The position numbers were made by a program, and so were the translations under genes. Of a stretch of 64,000 bases of DNA, positions 34,333 through 46,682 are shown piece by piece; within the stretch, counting starts at the first letter, position 1; every line of letters begins with the position of its first letter. Below the pieces are notes generated by a model. It ran no database searches. It saw nothing but the letters and a program-made list of their open reading frames with translations, and had not been told where the DNA came from. Source of the stretch: Tetrapyrgos nigripes (taxonomy: Eukaryota > Basidiomycota > Agaricomycetes > Agaricales > Campanellaceae); assembly GCA_013368315.1 (NCBI GenBank), contig JAACJM010000215.1, positions 62,001 through 126,000 of the forward strand. The letters run 5' to 3'.

Positions 34333-35044
34333 TCAGTAGGATAGATGAAGTACATTCTTCTTTTCAGCCTTCAGTACGATCAAATAAGGCTCACCCCCAA
34401 AATAATACAAAAAATCATCAAACTTATCCACAAACTGTCCCATCTCATCAGGATACTGCTGATGCAAAATGACAAACAGCCGCGCAAATGCAGCCTCCAT
34501 CCCTTCCCCATATCTCGGTTCCATCCTAACCCCAAGCAATCCCAAGAGGCAGTACGCTAAATCTTCCTCCCTCGTTGTCTTCCTCCTCCATGACCATTGT
34601 AACCTCTGGGTAATGGCTACGTCTTTGATACTCATCTCCCCTCGGAGAGCCGCAGGCGAAATCCCCGTTATCATCGCTATACAACAACTCAATCCAGCGT
34701 CTCTTTTATCACCACAATAATTCCAACTTGAGTCGAAGAACTTCAGCGAAGAAGGGGCTAATAACTCTTGAACTGTCCATCCACGGTAAAACCAACTGCT
34801 GTTGGTCAGATCCAAGTATATCGATCTTCGTCGTCTCCCTGCCTTAGACGAGATGTGGAAATCATGGAGGTAGACATAGCAGACCTCGGCGTTGGCGTAA
34901 TAATCGTACATCGAGTTGATATCCTGGGATTTATGCGCGTGGTTCCCGTCGTCGATGCAGCATGTATCGACCCAGAGGTATGCATACCCGTCGCTAACGG
35001 CCTGATTACATGCCCTGGTGATCTTTGGAAAGCCCGATTTCCAT
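34333..35044 (-). CDS. HET-domain protein, 5'-truncated
   Basis: One open exon, preceded by an acceptor-like tract (ctacttatcaacag). HET-domain motifs appear in order: KITRACNQA, YLWVDTCCIDD, INSMYDYYANAEVCYVYL, WFYRGWTVQELLAP, LKFFDSSW, ITQRLQWSWRRKTTREEDLAYCLLGLLGV and YGEGMEAAFARL. HET domains act in heterokaryon incompatibility and related cell-death responses. The usual first part (YAILSHxW...VSFQD) should lie in an upstream exon, but I do not find it between 35,044 and 36,300. The gene is therefore probably a 5'-truncated remnant, or its first exon is far away. The C-terminus is short, ending about 45 codons after the YGEG motif. Confidence 0.75.
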
Positions 35045-36302
35045 CTGTTGATAAGTAGATGATTAGTATTTATAGTATTCGGTTAGCACTGCGGGTCTCT
35101 TCCCTGTGGGAAAGTGTAACCATATTTAGGTCAAGATCTCTTTTTGCCGTGGATTTTTTGTAGCTTACGTTTTGTTCCCACGCGAGTGCACTGCCACTGC
35201 TTCAATGGTAGATGTAGGTGCTTGAAGTCGCACCTTCGGAGGCCTCCGCAAATAGGAAGTGGAGCCTCATCCGATCAATCTCATACTCGTTTCATTTATT
35301 TCTTTTTGTTTACGATTAATTTGTTTCAACACCTTTCCTAGGATCCGATGCGACGGGTGCTGTGGTTTGCAGCGGATGCCTATCGTAGACCAGTATGATC
35401 CGTCGCTTATATATCTTTCTTGTTCATTTCGTGATTTTTCAGGCAATCTTGAACTGTTGTGAACATAGTAGACTTAGTAGCCAGTAATAGGAGCAGTCAG
35501 GCTTCTAACAGGAAAAATATGAAGATACATGCTATCACTGCAAATAGTGCATTTATTTCGATGTTATGTCACCACTACTTACAGAGGACTACCTCACAGA
35601 AACAACGCCGGAACAAAGTGTGCTGTATAGAGGGCGCGGGATCGACCGACTTTTAAATGGTCTTTCAAACTCCGAGGACACCCACCAAAAAGTTTCCGAG
35701 ATCCACCAGCCTGCCTCCGGCAGCTACTAAGCGCAGCGACCGTCAGCTCCTCATAGGCAGGCTGGTTACGAGCCTAGATTGAACTCGGTAGGAGGCGTCG
35801 ATGCATTTCCGAGCTTCCGAGCTCATCAGCGGAAATTCAAAATTCAACATTTCATCCTTCCTTTCATCCTTCCCTTCTTGTTTTGCGTAACTTGCGTTCT
35901 ATCTGGTGTGAGTATATATATATCCGTACGCAATCCCCACGAGCAGAAGCTTGCGTGGCTCATATCGGTGCATCATGGTGTTGGTTTGCAGCGGAGTTTG
36001 ATGCGTGGAGTAGTAGGGACGTACGAGTTTGAGGGGACAGGTAGTCATGACTCATTGATGCGCTGAGTAGAACTGTGGATGGTGTTGAGTCTTTTGATGC
36101 TACTGAAATTTGATACAGGCAGTTGTACTGAGTTATCTTTCCTGCTCTTTCCTCGGTCAACTATACTGGACGTCCTTTTCTCCAAGTTACCCTTTTTACT
36201 CATTTTTTCTTCCTTTCTTTCTCTCTTTCATTGCCTGCTTTTGATAAATGAATATCATACTACAGTACTACCAAATGAAGCTCTAATAGTGGCACTTCTG
36301 TA
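35045..36302. other. Intergenic stretch, no gene supported
   Basis: No convincing frame on either strand. I searched the minus strand for the missing first HET exon and did not find it. Confidence 0.4.
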
Positions 36303-37572
36303 CTAGGATAGCCTCTCGTACTCTAATGAAGCCAGGACAAATGCAGCGGATCCCAGGACGCTGTCGTACTTGATTGGTTGACCAACGTAGTACTATAAAA
36401 ATCAAAAAAGGTCGGTCACCAAAAGAAAGGCAGCCAGCGAGAAGAGAACCACCCACCTCGTACGACGCAGTCGAGTTTAAACTACACACGGAAACCGTCC
36501 CGTTATAGCTAATAGTACCATTCCCATTGTCAACAACAAACGTATCGACGACATACTCGTATGCACGAGAAGCCAACTCCGTCACAGCCGTCGCATTTTC
36601 ACTCGGAATATACCCCAACCTCGAGCCCTTCAAAAGGCCATAAACAAACATCGCGCTCCCACTCGACTCGATATAGTTGCCTTCACGACCTGGCTGATCG
36701 AGAAGCTGCCACCAAGCACCCGAATCAGGGTCAACCGCGTCAACGACACCAAAAGCGAGTTGCTGGAATCGACTTTTGAGAGTTTTCCACTCGTCCGAGT
36801 CATGCTCGACGGGTATGATCTCCAACAAATCAGCCAGAGCCATCACGTACCACCCGAGACTCCTACCCCATACGTGTGGACTCGCTCCTGTCGCAGGATC
36901 GGCCCAGACAGCAGTTTTGGAGTCGTCGTATCCATGAACGAGCAACCCTGAATCGTTCCTAAGACAATGCTGCCATAATAAATCGAGCTGGAAGAGGACA
37001 TCGTTGATGGCGGTAGTGTTGAGAGTGGGATCGGCGTCGAATAGAGTGGTATAGGCAGTGAGGAAGGGAGCGAAGGAGTACATCCCATCGAGGTACGACC
37101 ACTGGGGATAGATGTAGTACCATAAACCGCCTTCGGCATTACGAGGTTGGAGATCTATAGACTCGCGTAGAGCGTGAATCGCATCGAGATATGTATCATT
37201 GTTATTGGCCAGGAAGAAATGGATGAGATTATTTCCACTTGAGAAACGGTCGAGAGGGTACGTGGTGTCCTTAGTCGCATTAATAACGACGGGAATGACG
37301 GATTCGACGGATTTGGAGACGTATGAGTTGTAATATTGCGCTTCGTCAGGATGCTGATCAATCAATTGACGAAAGGCTTTTTGCGTGAAACCAGCCTGGA
37401 GAAGCTCGGAAGAGTCACCGGTTCCCGTTAGCACTCCCTGTTGCCGAGACATGATACTGGAAGCCATCCATGTTGAGTAGTTTGATCTGGCAATGAGTGA
37501 CGAGGCAGGAGAAAACGCTGCGAAAAGAGGTGCAAGGGACAGGATGGAGGTTCTGGCAGAGAGATGAACCAT
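36303..37572 (-). CDS. Secreted GH105 family glycoside hydrolase
   Basis: Two exons, 37572-36457 and 36392-36303, with a 64-nt intron, give about 401 residues. A hydrophobic N-terminal leader (LSLAPLFAAFSPASS) suggests secretion. GH105 members are (alpha/alpha)6-barrel hydrolases that release unsaturated uronic acids from rhamnogalacturonan and related chains. Visible motifs are WYYIYPQWSYLDGMYSFAPF (putative catalytic Asp in LDGMY), HGYDDSK, WADPATGASPHVWGRSLGWY, YIESSGSAMFVYGLLKG and SVCSLNSTASYE. After the intron the protein ends YYVGQPIKYDSVLGSAAFVL..., as expected. Several NxS/T sites fit a secreted glycoprotein. The frame that reads through the intron gives an unrelated tail and was rejected. 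Substrate is inferred from family only. Confidence 0.88.
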
Positions 37573-37961
37573 GACGGCGCCAAGGATCGTGAATCAGCAA
37601 ATCCGCCTGTATTTATACCCCAGGCCTTTTCAAATTGGTGGACCCAGGACGCCCGCAAGCCTGTTCATTACTTTCAAATCACCGAACCGAAACAAGAATA
37701 GCCTACAGCCTCCTACAGCCCATCTTTACATACTCAGAAGTGACGAAATACGATCCAGTCTGTGTATTGATAATAATAAAGCACAAAAACAACACAATGT
37801 CAACGTATACACTGACATGTCAGCTTACACCTGGCCCAACCCCTCCGTGGACACGGACGTGGTATACCCAGAAGTACATGGCTGAAGTCCAATAAGCTCG
37901 ACCGACCAGCTATTAGTCAACTACTCGTACCACTCTCATTCCATTCCCATCCCAGCCGATG
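37573..37961. other. Intergenic region between two minus-strand genes
   Basis: Upstream region of the GH105 gene and 3' flank of the ERV41-like gene. No other feature was recognised. Confidence 0.4.
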
Positions 37962-39920
37962 CTAATCATCCTTCTTTTTATCAGTCCCATTACCCTGACT
38001 ACCCAAGCTAGCGGAACTACCCATAGCCGGACTAGGACTACCCGCCGGAGAAGGACTACCATTCGCATTACCAACCACTGCACTCAGACTACTAATGCTC
38101 ATCGACCCTCCGCTCGACGTCCTATGTCCACGAGAAGGAGGAGGACCATACATACTCGTCGGCCGACTTCTTCCTCCCATGGCAGGTGAACCAGGTCCAT
38201 AAGGCGATGGAGAGGACGGAACAGGACCAAACTGGGCATTGGCGAAACTGGGAGTGGTTGGGTTCGGTGTGGGTGGGACTGAGACTCCAGGACCAAATGA
38301 AGGAGAGTTGAAGGCTGGTGAGGTGGGGAAACCACTTGAGCCGATATAGGGAGAGGGTGCGCCGCTTCCTGGTGCAGCAAGGTAGGGAGAAGGTGCGGCG
38401 CTTCCGCTGAAGCTCTGGGCCATGGGTGAAAAGGTAGCAAAACCGCCGGTGTGAGGTGTACCAGGATTGCTGCCGTAGAGAGACTTGTCGCCTTCGACAG
38501 TCCATCCTGAGCCTTGTCTGATGACCTTGGACCGTGACCTCAGGTCAGAGCCACCCCATTTGGAGCGTAAACCTGCTTTGGCACCGGAAGCTTGGGCAGC
38601 GACAATACCTTGACTGTCTTCTGAACCACTGACGACTTCGACTGCACGGGTGGTGATGCGGATAGCGTAGCCCATGCAAACGAAAACGCCTCCCATTACA
38701 CCTACGCAACGGATGATGAGCTGCATAAGGGACGTGGTACGCTGGTGGATAGTTAGGGCCATGGGGTCCAAGTCGAACTTGAAGAAGATTCCGGGGGTGC
38801 CGCGACCGTGCTCGAGGACTCTGGTGTAGTGGGTGACGGAGTATTGAGCAGTCCTGAGTGCAGATGAGCGAGGTGCGATGTAGGCGGTCGGGACGACATG
38901 GAGGAAATACTGGTAAGCGACGAAGGCTAGGTTATGGGGATGAGCATGGGCAACAGGAAGGAATGGCGACCAAGAGAAACTCACGATCTTTGGCGACTTC
39001 GAAAGAGTAATCCAATGGTTGAGTGATGTCAGGGAAGTATGGCCCAAATGAGAATTCGGAGATGACGTGTGAGAGGTTCATGACTAGCGAAAAGAGACCG
39101 TTAGTTACACCAATGAGGAGAGAAGTGACAAAGGGAACGCGGAACAGGTAAAGCACTCACATTTATGATCCACATGCTGGTGGCTAGCATACCCGTGTCC
39201 CAACGTCGTTACATGTAAATTGGCGGTAACCTTCTTCACTTCAAGGGTCCCGAAAATTCGACACGCGCTGCCGTGTCTTTCATGCTCGTATTTGGGTTCG
39301 GTGGGCTTAAAGCCAGAAGAGCCAGAGCTGAAAGGTCGCAGGATGGTAGAGAAGAAGCCACGGGATTTGCGGGATTGGGCGACGGCTTGCGCAGCAGAAA
39401 GCATGGCAGAGTGTTCTCTGGAAGATATGAAAGCTCAAGACAAAGTCGGAACCGAGAAAAACAAGACGTACTTGAGTTTGGTAGCCTGCCCAATGTCAAA
39501 CTTTGTTCCGTCTCTTCGAAGACCGCTTGAGAGGTATAACCGATCGCCTAGCGCGTCTCGGAGGTCCACACTCAAGTCTGCACAATAAAAAAGTTATTAG
39601 CAAGAAAAGACGTAGCAGAATCGGCACTCACATCGACAAGGCATATTGACGACCATATCCACATTTACATTCATGAAGCTCGACTTGTCCTGGTCCACGC
39701 TAAACTCATAGTCCGGCCAACCCCAGATAAACTCTCCAATATCATTTAGCATCAACATGAATGCTAAGAGGCCCACGAAAACCGTCAAGAAACCACCTCC
39801 CCCTGAGCGAGATTTATAAGTAGAAGGCAACTTGGGAAAGGCATCGAATTGAGCGAGAGGAACTGGCACGACAGAATCCAGTTTGGCGAGAATGTTGGAG
39901 TCGTCGTCTGCGGAGGACAT
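37962..39920 (-). CDS. ERV41: ERV41/ERGIC-2-like ER-Golgi vesicle protein
   Basis: Five exons (39920-39632, 39577-39472, 39417-39161, 39083-38985, 38926-37962) join in phase to about 571 residues. The Erv41 family cycles in COPII/COPI vesicles between ER and Golgi, with Erv46, as a cargo receptor. Evidence: FDAFPKLPSTYKSRS then a first membrane segment (GGFLTVFVGLLAFMLML), NVNVDMVVNMPC, the lumenal domain with NLSHVISEFSFGPYFPDITQPLD and AYQYFLHVVPTAYI, and a second membrane segment (LIIRCVGVMGGVFVCMGYAI). An unusual cytosolic tail of about 190 residues rich in Pro, Ser and Gly follows and ends KKKDD. Yeast Erv41 lacks such a tail. The family call is firm. The gene looks intact. Confidence 0.9.
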
Positions 39921-40570
39921 TGTGAAGAAACGGGAGGCTCAACAGCCTCGTTGCTGGAGGAAATGAAGGAAGAGAAGGAAGAGTATTTTGTGCGTTTCCG
40001 CCAGCGTATGCCGACGTGTCAGGACGATCACATGACTACGGTCCGCCGTTTGCGGGCTTTGTTCTCGACCACGCTGGTTTCTCGGAGTATACACGGAAGG
40101 GGATCTAGGTCTATGTACAGGAGTCAACGGTCTTCAAGAAGTCGTACCAGGAGTCCTTTTCTTTTACAGCGTCTTGACGGTGACCGCAACAGCTTGGATC
40201 AGTCAGCTGCGGATACTTCTTGGAAACCTTTCAGGCTTGAGCACAATTGAGCCGCTGGCATGGAGATATGACTTGAATAGCAGTACTGGAAGAAGAATTA
40301 TTCTGACCAGAATCCGGGACGCTCAAATTACATTCTATTTTTTTGGCTTTCTAGAGGTCGTCTATGAGCTGCCTATGTTTACCGACCAACGGAAAGCTCT
40401 ACAAGTCATGCGAGCTTCTGCACTTGTTCTGCACGTACAGGGACCTGTCCACATGAACTCAACATGACGCGAAGGCTCCAGGTCATGCTCTACACCTCAA
40501 AGCCAATGACGGTTTGCAGTACTGATGATATAAAGCTCTTTCATACTATGTCATTCTCTTTACCGCAAAC
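39921..40570. other. Upstream region of tannase copy A, also duplicated
   Basis: The part from about 40,003 (gccagcgtatgccgacgtgt) to 40,570 recurs at 42,726-43,687, except that the second copy has a 440-bp insertion. A TATA-like gatataaagc lies about 45 bp before the ATG in both copies. It therefore includes the duplicated promoter. Confidence 0.7.
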
Positions 40571-42429
40571 ATGTCTTCTTACATCTTATCCCAACGGCTA
40601 CTCCCCCTCTGGACATTTATTTCTCTCTTCTTCCATAACCTCGTAACCTCTCAACCCCCTCAAAATTTCGATTTCGACTCTACATGTTCCTCAGTCACCT
40701 CTTCTATATCTCTACCCAACACCACTGTCTTCTTCTCGTCATTAATCCTCGCTGGCTCTAACATCACCTTTCCCGACTCTGATCCTACATGTCAACCGCC
40801 AGGCTCATCTCAAATAGTCCCTGCAGATACCTGTCGAATCACTATGTTCGTCGCTACGTCAAACGTATCCGGAATCCATATGGAAGCCTGGTTGCCTCGT
40901 AATTGGACAGGTCGGTTCCTAAGTACGGGAAATGGTGGGCTTGGAGGATGTAGGTACCAACCCTCTCATTATACAACTCCTTCGCAAACCTATATGCTCT
41001 CCCAGGCATCCAATACGCCGACATGGCATACGGCTCTGCTCTCGGATTCGCTACCGTCGGAGCCAACAATGGTCATAACGGAACAAGCGGAGCAGCGTTT
41101 TTTAAATGCACCAGAAGTCCTTGCTGACTTTGTCTTCCGTTCGTGCGTATTTAGAATGATTGACTACACGGGATCTACTCTAATTCTACTTCTCTTCAAT
41201 ATGTAACTTCAGCATCCACACGAACGTCCTAGTGGGAAAAGAACTCACGCATAAGTTCTTCGGTGTCCCACATACCAAATCTTACTACCTTGGTTGTTCC
41301 ACTGGAGGCCGTCAAGGACTTAAATCCGTACAAGACTTCCCGGAAGACTTTGACGGCATCGTCGCAGGTGCAGCAGCAGCAGATCATAACCACTTGCAAG
41401 CCTGGTCAGCCAGTTTCTTCTTAATTACTGGTCCACCTGATGCGCCTTCTTTCCTGACCATCGACCAATGGATTAATGTCATTCATCCGGACGTGTTGAG
41501 GCAATGTGACGAAATCGATGGAGTAAAAGATGGGATTATTGAAGTACCTGATTTATGTGAATATGATCCTAGTGGATTGGTTTGTCGCGAAGAGGGTGGA
41601 CAACAAGAGCAAAATGCGAGTTGTATCACGGCAGAACAGGCAAAGATGGTGAAGGAGGTATACAAACCTTTGTTCATCTTTGGTAAATTCGCGTATCCGA
41701 GGTTTCAATTTGGCGCAGAGGGTGCTATGTCTCCTTTGTTGTTCGGTGGTCAAGTGTCTACTATCGCGGCGGTACGTTCTCATTCAAGTGACACTTCTAT
41801 CCATTTCAACGCCTCATTGTACTGAATATCGTCTGCATTTCAAGGACTGGTTCCGCTTTGTCACCTTCTCCGACCCCAACTTCAACGTCTCCACACTCAA
41901 CCAATCCTCCTGGGCCCTCATCCAAAAACAAGACAACTTCTCCATCTCAACCTGGAAAGCCAACATCTCCACTTTCAAAAACCGTAACGGCAAACTCCTC
42001 ACATACCACGGTCAAACAGACCAACTTATCTCTCCTATCAACTCTGAACGCTACTATTCACGAGTTCAAAAGCATATGGATCTTACTTTGGAAGAACAAG
42101 ATACTTTTTATAGGTTGTTCCGGATTAGTGGGATGAACCATTGTGCGGGAGGTCCGGGAGCTTGGGAGGTTGGACAGACGTTGGATGGGGCAGCAGATGA
42201 TGTGAGGTTGGGTAGTTTGAGCTTGGGTCCGGAAAAGAATGTTTTGACGGCGATGGTTAGGTGGGTTGAGGAAGGTGTGGCGCCGGATACGATTTTAGGG
42301 ACGAAGTTTGTGAATGACGATCCGAGACAAGGAGTTCAGTTTAGTCGGAGGCATTGCAGGTTTCCTTTGAAAACGACGTATGATGGGATTGGAGATCCTA
42401 CCGAGCCTGAAAGTTGGTCGTGCCAGTGA
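40571..42429 (+). pseudogene. Tannase/feruloyl esterase family, copy A, frameshifted
   Basis: Same exon pattern as copy B (40571-40949, 41006-41142, 41213-41771, 41845-42429), but exon 2 has six T where copy B has five (after gcagcg, near 41,098-41,103). The one-base gain shifts the frame before FLNAPEVLADF. The rest is well preserved: secretion leader, GCSTGGRQG, YHGQTDQLISP and NHCAGGPGA. Known family: secreted serine esterases cutting gallic or ferulic esters, with the CS-D-HC arrangement. Either this copy is newly inactivated, or the extra T is a homopolymer error and the gene is functional. Confidence 0.8.
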
Positions 42430-42720
42430 AGTCGTACTTCCGTCATAGTAGTACACTTACTCAAAGTATTGAGAAAATGCATACATTCGAGATAGTCTCG
42501 ACTCTTACTAACATGAATGTCTCGTTAAGATGTACATCTATAGTACATGACTTCAGTTGAACTGTGGATTGTTTCTCATACTTCTCCAGTGACTTCAAGA
42601 ACTTTCCCCACCTACCATTGTTGATTGTTCAGCAGCGTCCTTCCATTCCGCGCTATCTGGGCCCAAAACAATCTGAATCCACATCAAATACCCTCCCAAA
42701 GCAAAAAGTCAGTATCCAGG
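42430..42720. pseudogene. 3' flank of tannase A with a GST C-terminal fragment
   Basis: After the tannase stop, the sequence matches the flanks at 45,540 and 49,865. About 42,575-42,715 (minus) corresponds to the last coding part of the glutathione transferase found more completely at 50,017-50,677. It is a remnant of a larger duplicated block. Confidence 0.65.
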
Positions 42721-42949
42721 TGTGCCAGCGTATGCCGACGTGTCAGGACGATCACATGACTACAGTCCGCCGTTTGCGGGCTTTGTTCCAACTTTGTTCT
42801 CGACCACACTGGTTTCTCGGAGTATACACGGAAGGGGATCTAGGTCTACAGGTCTCCTCAAGCAGTCGTACCAGGAGTCCTTTCTTCTCCAGCTTCTTTA
42901 TGGTGACCGCAACAACTTGGAACAGTCAGCCGCGGATACTTCCTTAGAT

Positions 42950-43387
42950 GAAAGGGGTGTGGGCCAGCGCCGAGGCGTGGCGAGTACGAGGTCACAGGAT
43001 TTACCATAGACTAGTCATTAATTTTGTTCTCATGTACAAATATATCGATACTACAGCTTTTTTATTTGCAAGGAGAGAAGCAGAGAGGAGAGGCTGGTGA
43101 CGATGAGAAGCTTACACGTCGATTGAGTCGGAGGTGGGCAGGAATGCAGTATAGTGCAGCGTCGACCTGACCGAGAAAGACAGGGAGAATGATTATTGTA
43201 ACGATGGTGATTTAGACGAATTAGCGAGGGTCGCCGCAAAAACATGCAATACCAGTATGTAGCGGTCAGGGGGCAAGGGAAAAACCGGAGAGAAAGTACC
43301 GGGAAAAAAACGGGAATAATTCGTATAGCCACAAGCGGAAAATGGGTGTAAAGAACTCGGCCTCATTAATCATTCTTCGGCCTCGTA
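42950..43387. mobile_element. GTGTGGGCC-family insertion, about 438 bp, upstream of tannase B
   Basis: Left end gaaaggggtgtgggccagcg, right end ctcattcttcggcctcgta-like (ttcggcctcgta). The paralogous region at about 40,210-40,235 lacks it, so it inserted after, or was lost since, the tannase duplication. There is no coding sequence. It shares the right-hand part (gccacaagcggaaa ... gtgtaaagaactcg) with the copy at 53,406-53,695. Confidence 0.75.
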
Positions 43388-43687
43388 ATACCTTGGGCCC
43401 GGTGCAATTGAACCACTGGCATGGAGATGACTTGAATGGACGAACGACTGACAGAATCTGGGGCGCTCAAACTACGATCTGTTTTTTTGGCTGTCTAGAG
43501 GTACTTTATGAGCTACCTATGTTTACCGACCAACGGAAACCTCTACAAGTCATGCAAGCTTCTGCACGACCAGGGACCACATGAAACCAACATGACGCAA
43601 AGGCTCAGGTCATGCTCTACACCTCAAAGCCAATGACGGTTACTAATGATATAAAGCGCTTTCATAGTCATTCTCCCTACCGCAAAC

Positions 43688-45539
43688 ATGTCTTCTTACG
43701 TCTTATCCCAACGGCTACTCCTCCTCTGGACATTTATTTCTCTCTTCTTCCATGGCCTCGTAACCTCTCAACCTCCTCCAAATTTCGATTTCGACTCTAC
43801 ATGTTCCTCAGTCACCTCTTCTATATCTCTACCCAACACCACTGTCTTCTTCTCGTCATTAATCCCCGCTGGCTCTAACATCACCTTTCCAGACTCTGAT
43901 CCTACATGTCAACCGCCAGGCTCATCTCAAATAGTCCCTGCAGATACCTGTCGAATCACTATGTTCGTCGCTACGTCAAACGTATCCGGAATCCATATGG
44001 AAGCCTGGTTGCCTCGTAATTGGACAGGTCGGTTCCTAAGTACGGGAAATGGTGGGCTTGGAGGATGTAGGTACCAATGGTCTCATTATACAACTCCTTC
44101 GCAAATCCATATGCTCTCCCAGGCATCCAATACGCCGACATGGCATACGGCTCTGCTCTCGGATTCGCTACCGTCGGAGCCAACAATGGTCATAACGGAA
44201 CAAGCGGAGCAGCGTTTTTAAATGCACCAGAAGTCCTTGCTGACTTTGTCTTCCGTTCGTGCGCATTTAGAACGATTGACTACACGGGATCTACGCTAAT
44301 TCTAATCCTTCTCGATATGGAACTCCAGCATCCACACGAACGTCCTAGTGGGAAAAGAACTCACGCATAGGTTTTTCGGTGTCCCACATACCAAATCCTA
44401 CTACCTTGGCTGTTCCACTGGAGGCCGTCAAGGACTTAAATCCGTACAAGACTTTCCGGAAGACTTTGACGGCATCGTCGCAGGTGCAGCAGCAGCAGAT
44501 CATAACCACTTACTAGCCCGGTCACCCCATTTCTTCTTACTTACTGGTTCACCTGATTCGCCTTCTTTCCTGACCATCGACCAATGGGTTAATGTGGTTC
44601 ATCCGGACGTGTTGAAGCAATGCGACGAAATCGATGGAGTAAAAGATGGGATTATTGAAGTACCTGATTTATGTGAATATGATCCTAGTGGATTGGTTTG
44701 TCGGGAAGAGGAAGGACAACAAGAACAGAATACGAGTTGTATCACGGCAGAACAGGCAAAGACGGTGAAGGAGGTGTACAAACCTTTGTTCATCTTTGGT
44801 AAATTCGCATACCCGAGGTTTCAATTTGGCGCAGAGGGTGCTATGTCTCCTTTGTTGTTCGGTGGTCAAGTGTCTACTATCGCGGCGGTACGTTCTTGTT
44901 CTAGTGACACTTCTATCCGTTTCACATTGTACTGAATATCGTCTGCATTCCAAGGACTGGTTCCGCTTCGTCGCCTTCTCCGACCCCAACTTGAACGTCT
45001 CCACACTCAAGCAATCATCGTGGGCCCTCATCCAAAAACAAGACAACTTCTCCGTCTCAACCTGGAAAGCCAACATCTCCACTTTCAAAAACCGTAACGG
45101 CAAACTCCTCACATACCACGGTCAAACAGACCAAATTATCTCTCCTATCAACTCTGAACGCTACTATTCACGCGTTCGAAGACATATGGATCTTACTTTG
45201 GAAGAACAGGATACTTTTTATAGGTTGTTCCGAATTAGCGGGATGAACCATTGTGCAGGAGGTCCGGGGGCTTGGGAGGTTGGACAGACGTTGGATGGGG
45301 CAGCGGATGATGTGAGGTTGGGTAGTTTGAGTTTGGATCCGGAAAGGAATGTTTTGACGGCAATGGTTAGGTGGGTTGAGGAAGGTATGGCGCCGGATAC
45401 GATTTTAGGGACGAAGTTTGTGAATGACGATCCGAGACAAGGAGTTCAGTTTAGTCGGAGGCATTGCAGGTTTCCTTTGAAAACGACGTATGATGGGATT
45501 GGAGATCCTGCCAAGCCTAAAAGTTGGTCGTGCCAATGA
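43688..45539 (+). CDS. Tannase/feruloyl esterase family, copy B, intact
   Basis: Four exons (43688-44066, 44123-44258, 44329-44887, 44955-45539) join in phase to about 552 residues. A hydrophobic leader (LLLLWTFISLFFHGLVTSQ) predicts secretion, and several NxS/T sites are present. Known chemistry: serine esterase on feruloyl, galloyl or related esters. The catalytic triad is visible as Ser about 201 in GCSTGGRQG, Asp about 417 in YHGQTDQ and His about 457 in MNHCAGG. The Cys residues next to Ser and His (CS, HC) form the family's linking disulfide. The acyl group preferred cannot be told from sequence. A TATA-like element (gatataaagc) lies just upstream. It is the intact sister of copy A. Confidence 0.88.
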
Positions 45540-46388
45540 AGTCATACTTCCGTCATATTAGTACACTTACCCAAAGTATTGAGAAAACGCATACATTCGA
45601 GATAGTCTCGACTCTTACTAACTTGAAGGTCTCGTTAAGATGTACATCTATAGTACTTCAGTTGAACTGTGGATTCTTTCCAATTGTTTCTCATACTTCT
45701 CCAATGACTTTAAGAACTTCCCCTACCTACCATTGTTCAGCAACGTCCTTCCATTCCGCGCTATCTGGACAATCTTAATCCACATCAAATACCCTCCCAA
45801 AGCAAAGTCAGCAAAAGTGACAGTATCCCCCAGGTGTCCTCCTTTTCAAACCATTTCTCCATCTTCGCAAACCCTTTTTCAACCTTTTTCCATTCATCGA
45901 CTTTCTTTTTCTCCACTCGGACACACCTCTTCCATCGGAATGGGCATTTTAGAATTTCTCGCTTGGCGGGTTCATATCCCACGTCATCGCAAGCATCAAA
46001 AACCAGAATATAGGAGCCAAGCAGGGCCATGTCAAGACGTCGCTCTAAGGTGCCTGAAGAGCTATTAGAATGGAATCTCTACGCTTGGTCTTGGGATCAT
46101 AGATGGTGAGAACGGTGTAACATAGTACAGGGGATCCATCAGGATAGGTGTCAGTTGGCTGAACGCCAAGCCTCTTCATCTCGTTCTCGACATCGGGAAA
46201 CTCAACCCAGACAGCCTTGCTGGTCTTGTAATTTAGAGCTTTGCTGACCGATACGATCCATTAGCCTTAGCCTTTTGAACGCATCTAGGAGTACTTACTC
46301 ATCGAATTTTCCAAGTATTGGGAGACCGTGACAATAGCAGCTCGGTTTTAGCTGGGATATGGAAGATGATGGTGTTGACGTTGGACAT
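45540..46388 (-). pseudogene. Glutathione S-transferase pseudogene
   Basis: Minus-strand relic between tannase B and a DUF1349 gene. It begins at 46,388 with NVNTIIFHIPAKTELL and SPNTWKIR, where the donor is damaged (cgatgagt). It then shows VWVEFPDVENEMKRLGVQPT, YDPKTKRRDSILIA, a stop, and separated pieces of the C-terminal domain (EEWKKVEKGFAKM-like, 45,925-45,870). Several indels and stops break it. The tannase 3' flank (45,540-45,680) is shared with the other copies. Confidence 0.8.
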
Positions 46389-46682
46389 ATTGGAAAAAGG
46401 GAACCTGACATTGAACTCTGCCGCCAATATGTACTTACATGACAGCTTCCATTCTGTAGCCACCCATGAGGTGAGGGCCGATATGGGGCTACGGGGGTCT
46501 GGGGCAGTTTCAATGTATGAACTCGAGTCTCGAGACTCGGTACAGTGCTTGGCTCTCATCAGCGAAGATGTCGTTGAATAGAACCCCAGGGAAAACTTCG
46601 GTATTGACATGAGCACATCTCTAAGACTTTTTGGGGTATATATAGAGAGGGGAATCAGGATTAACCAATAAGTTCGTGGACA

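Noticed and set aside
36283..36456. Read-through C-terminus of the GH105 gene
   Set aside because: Splicing 36,456-36,393 restores the family's own C-terminus; the read-through tail is intron sequence.
41232..41825. Separate small esterase genes from individual open frames in the tannases
   Set aside because: They are exons of one gene; splice sites and phase join them, and the catalytic residues are spread over exons 3 and 4.
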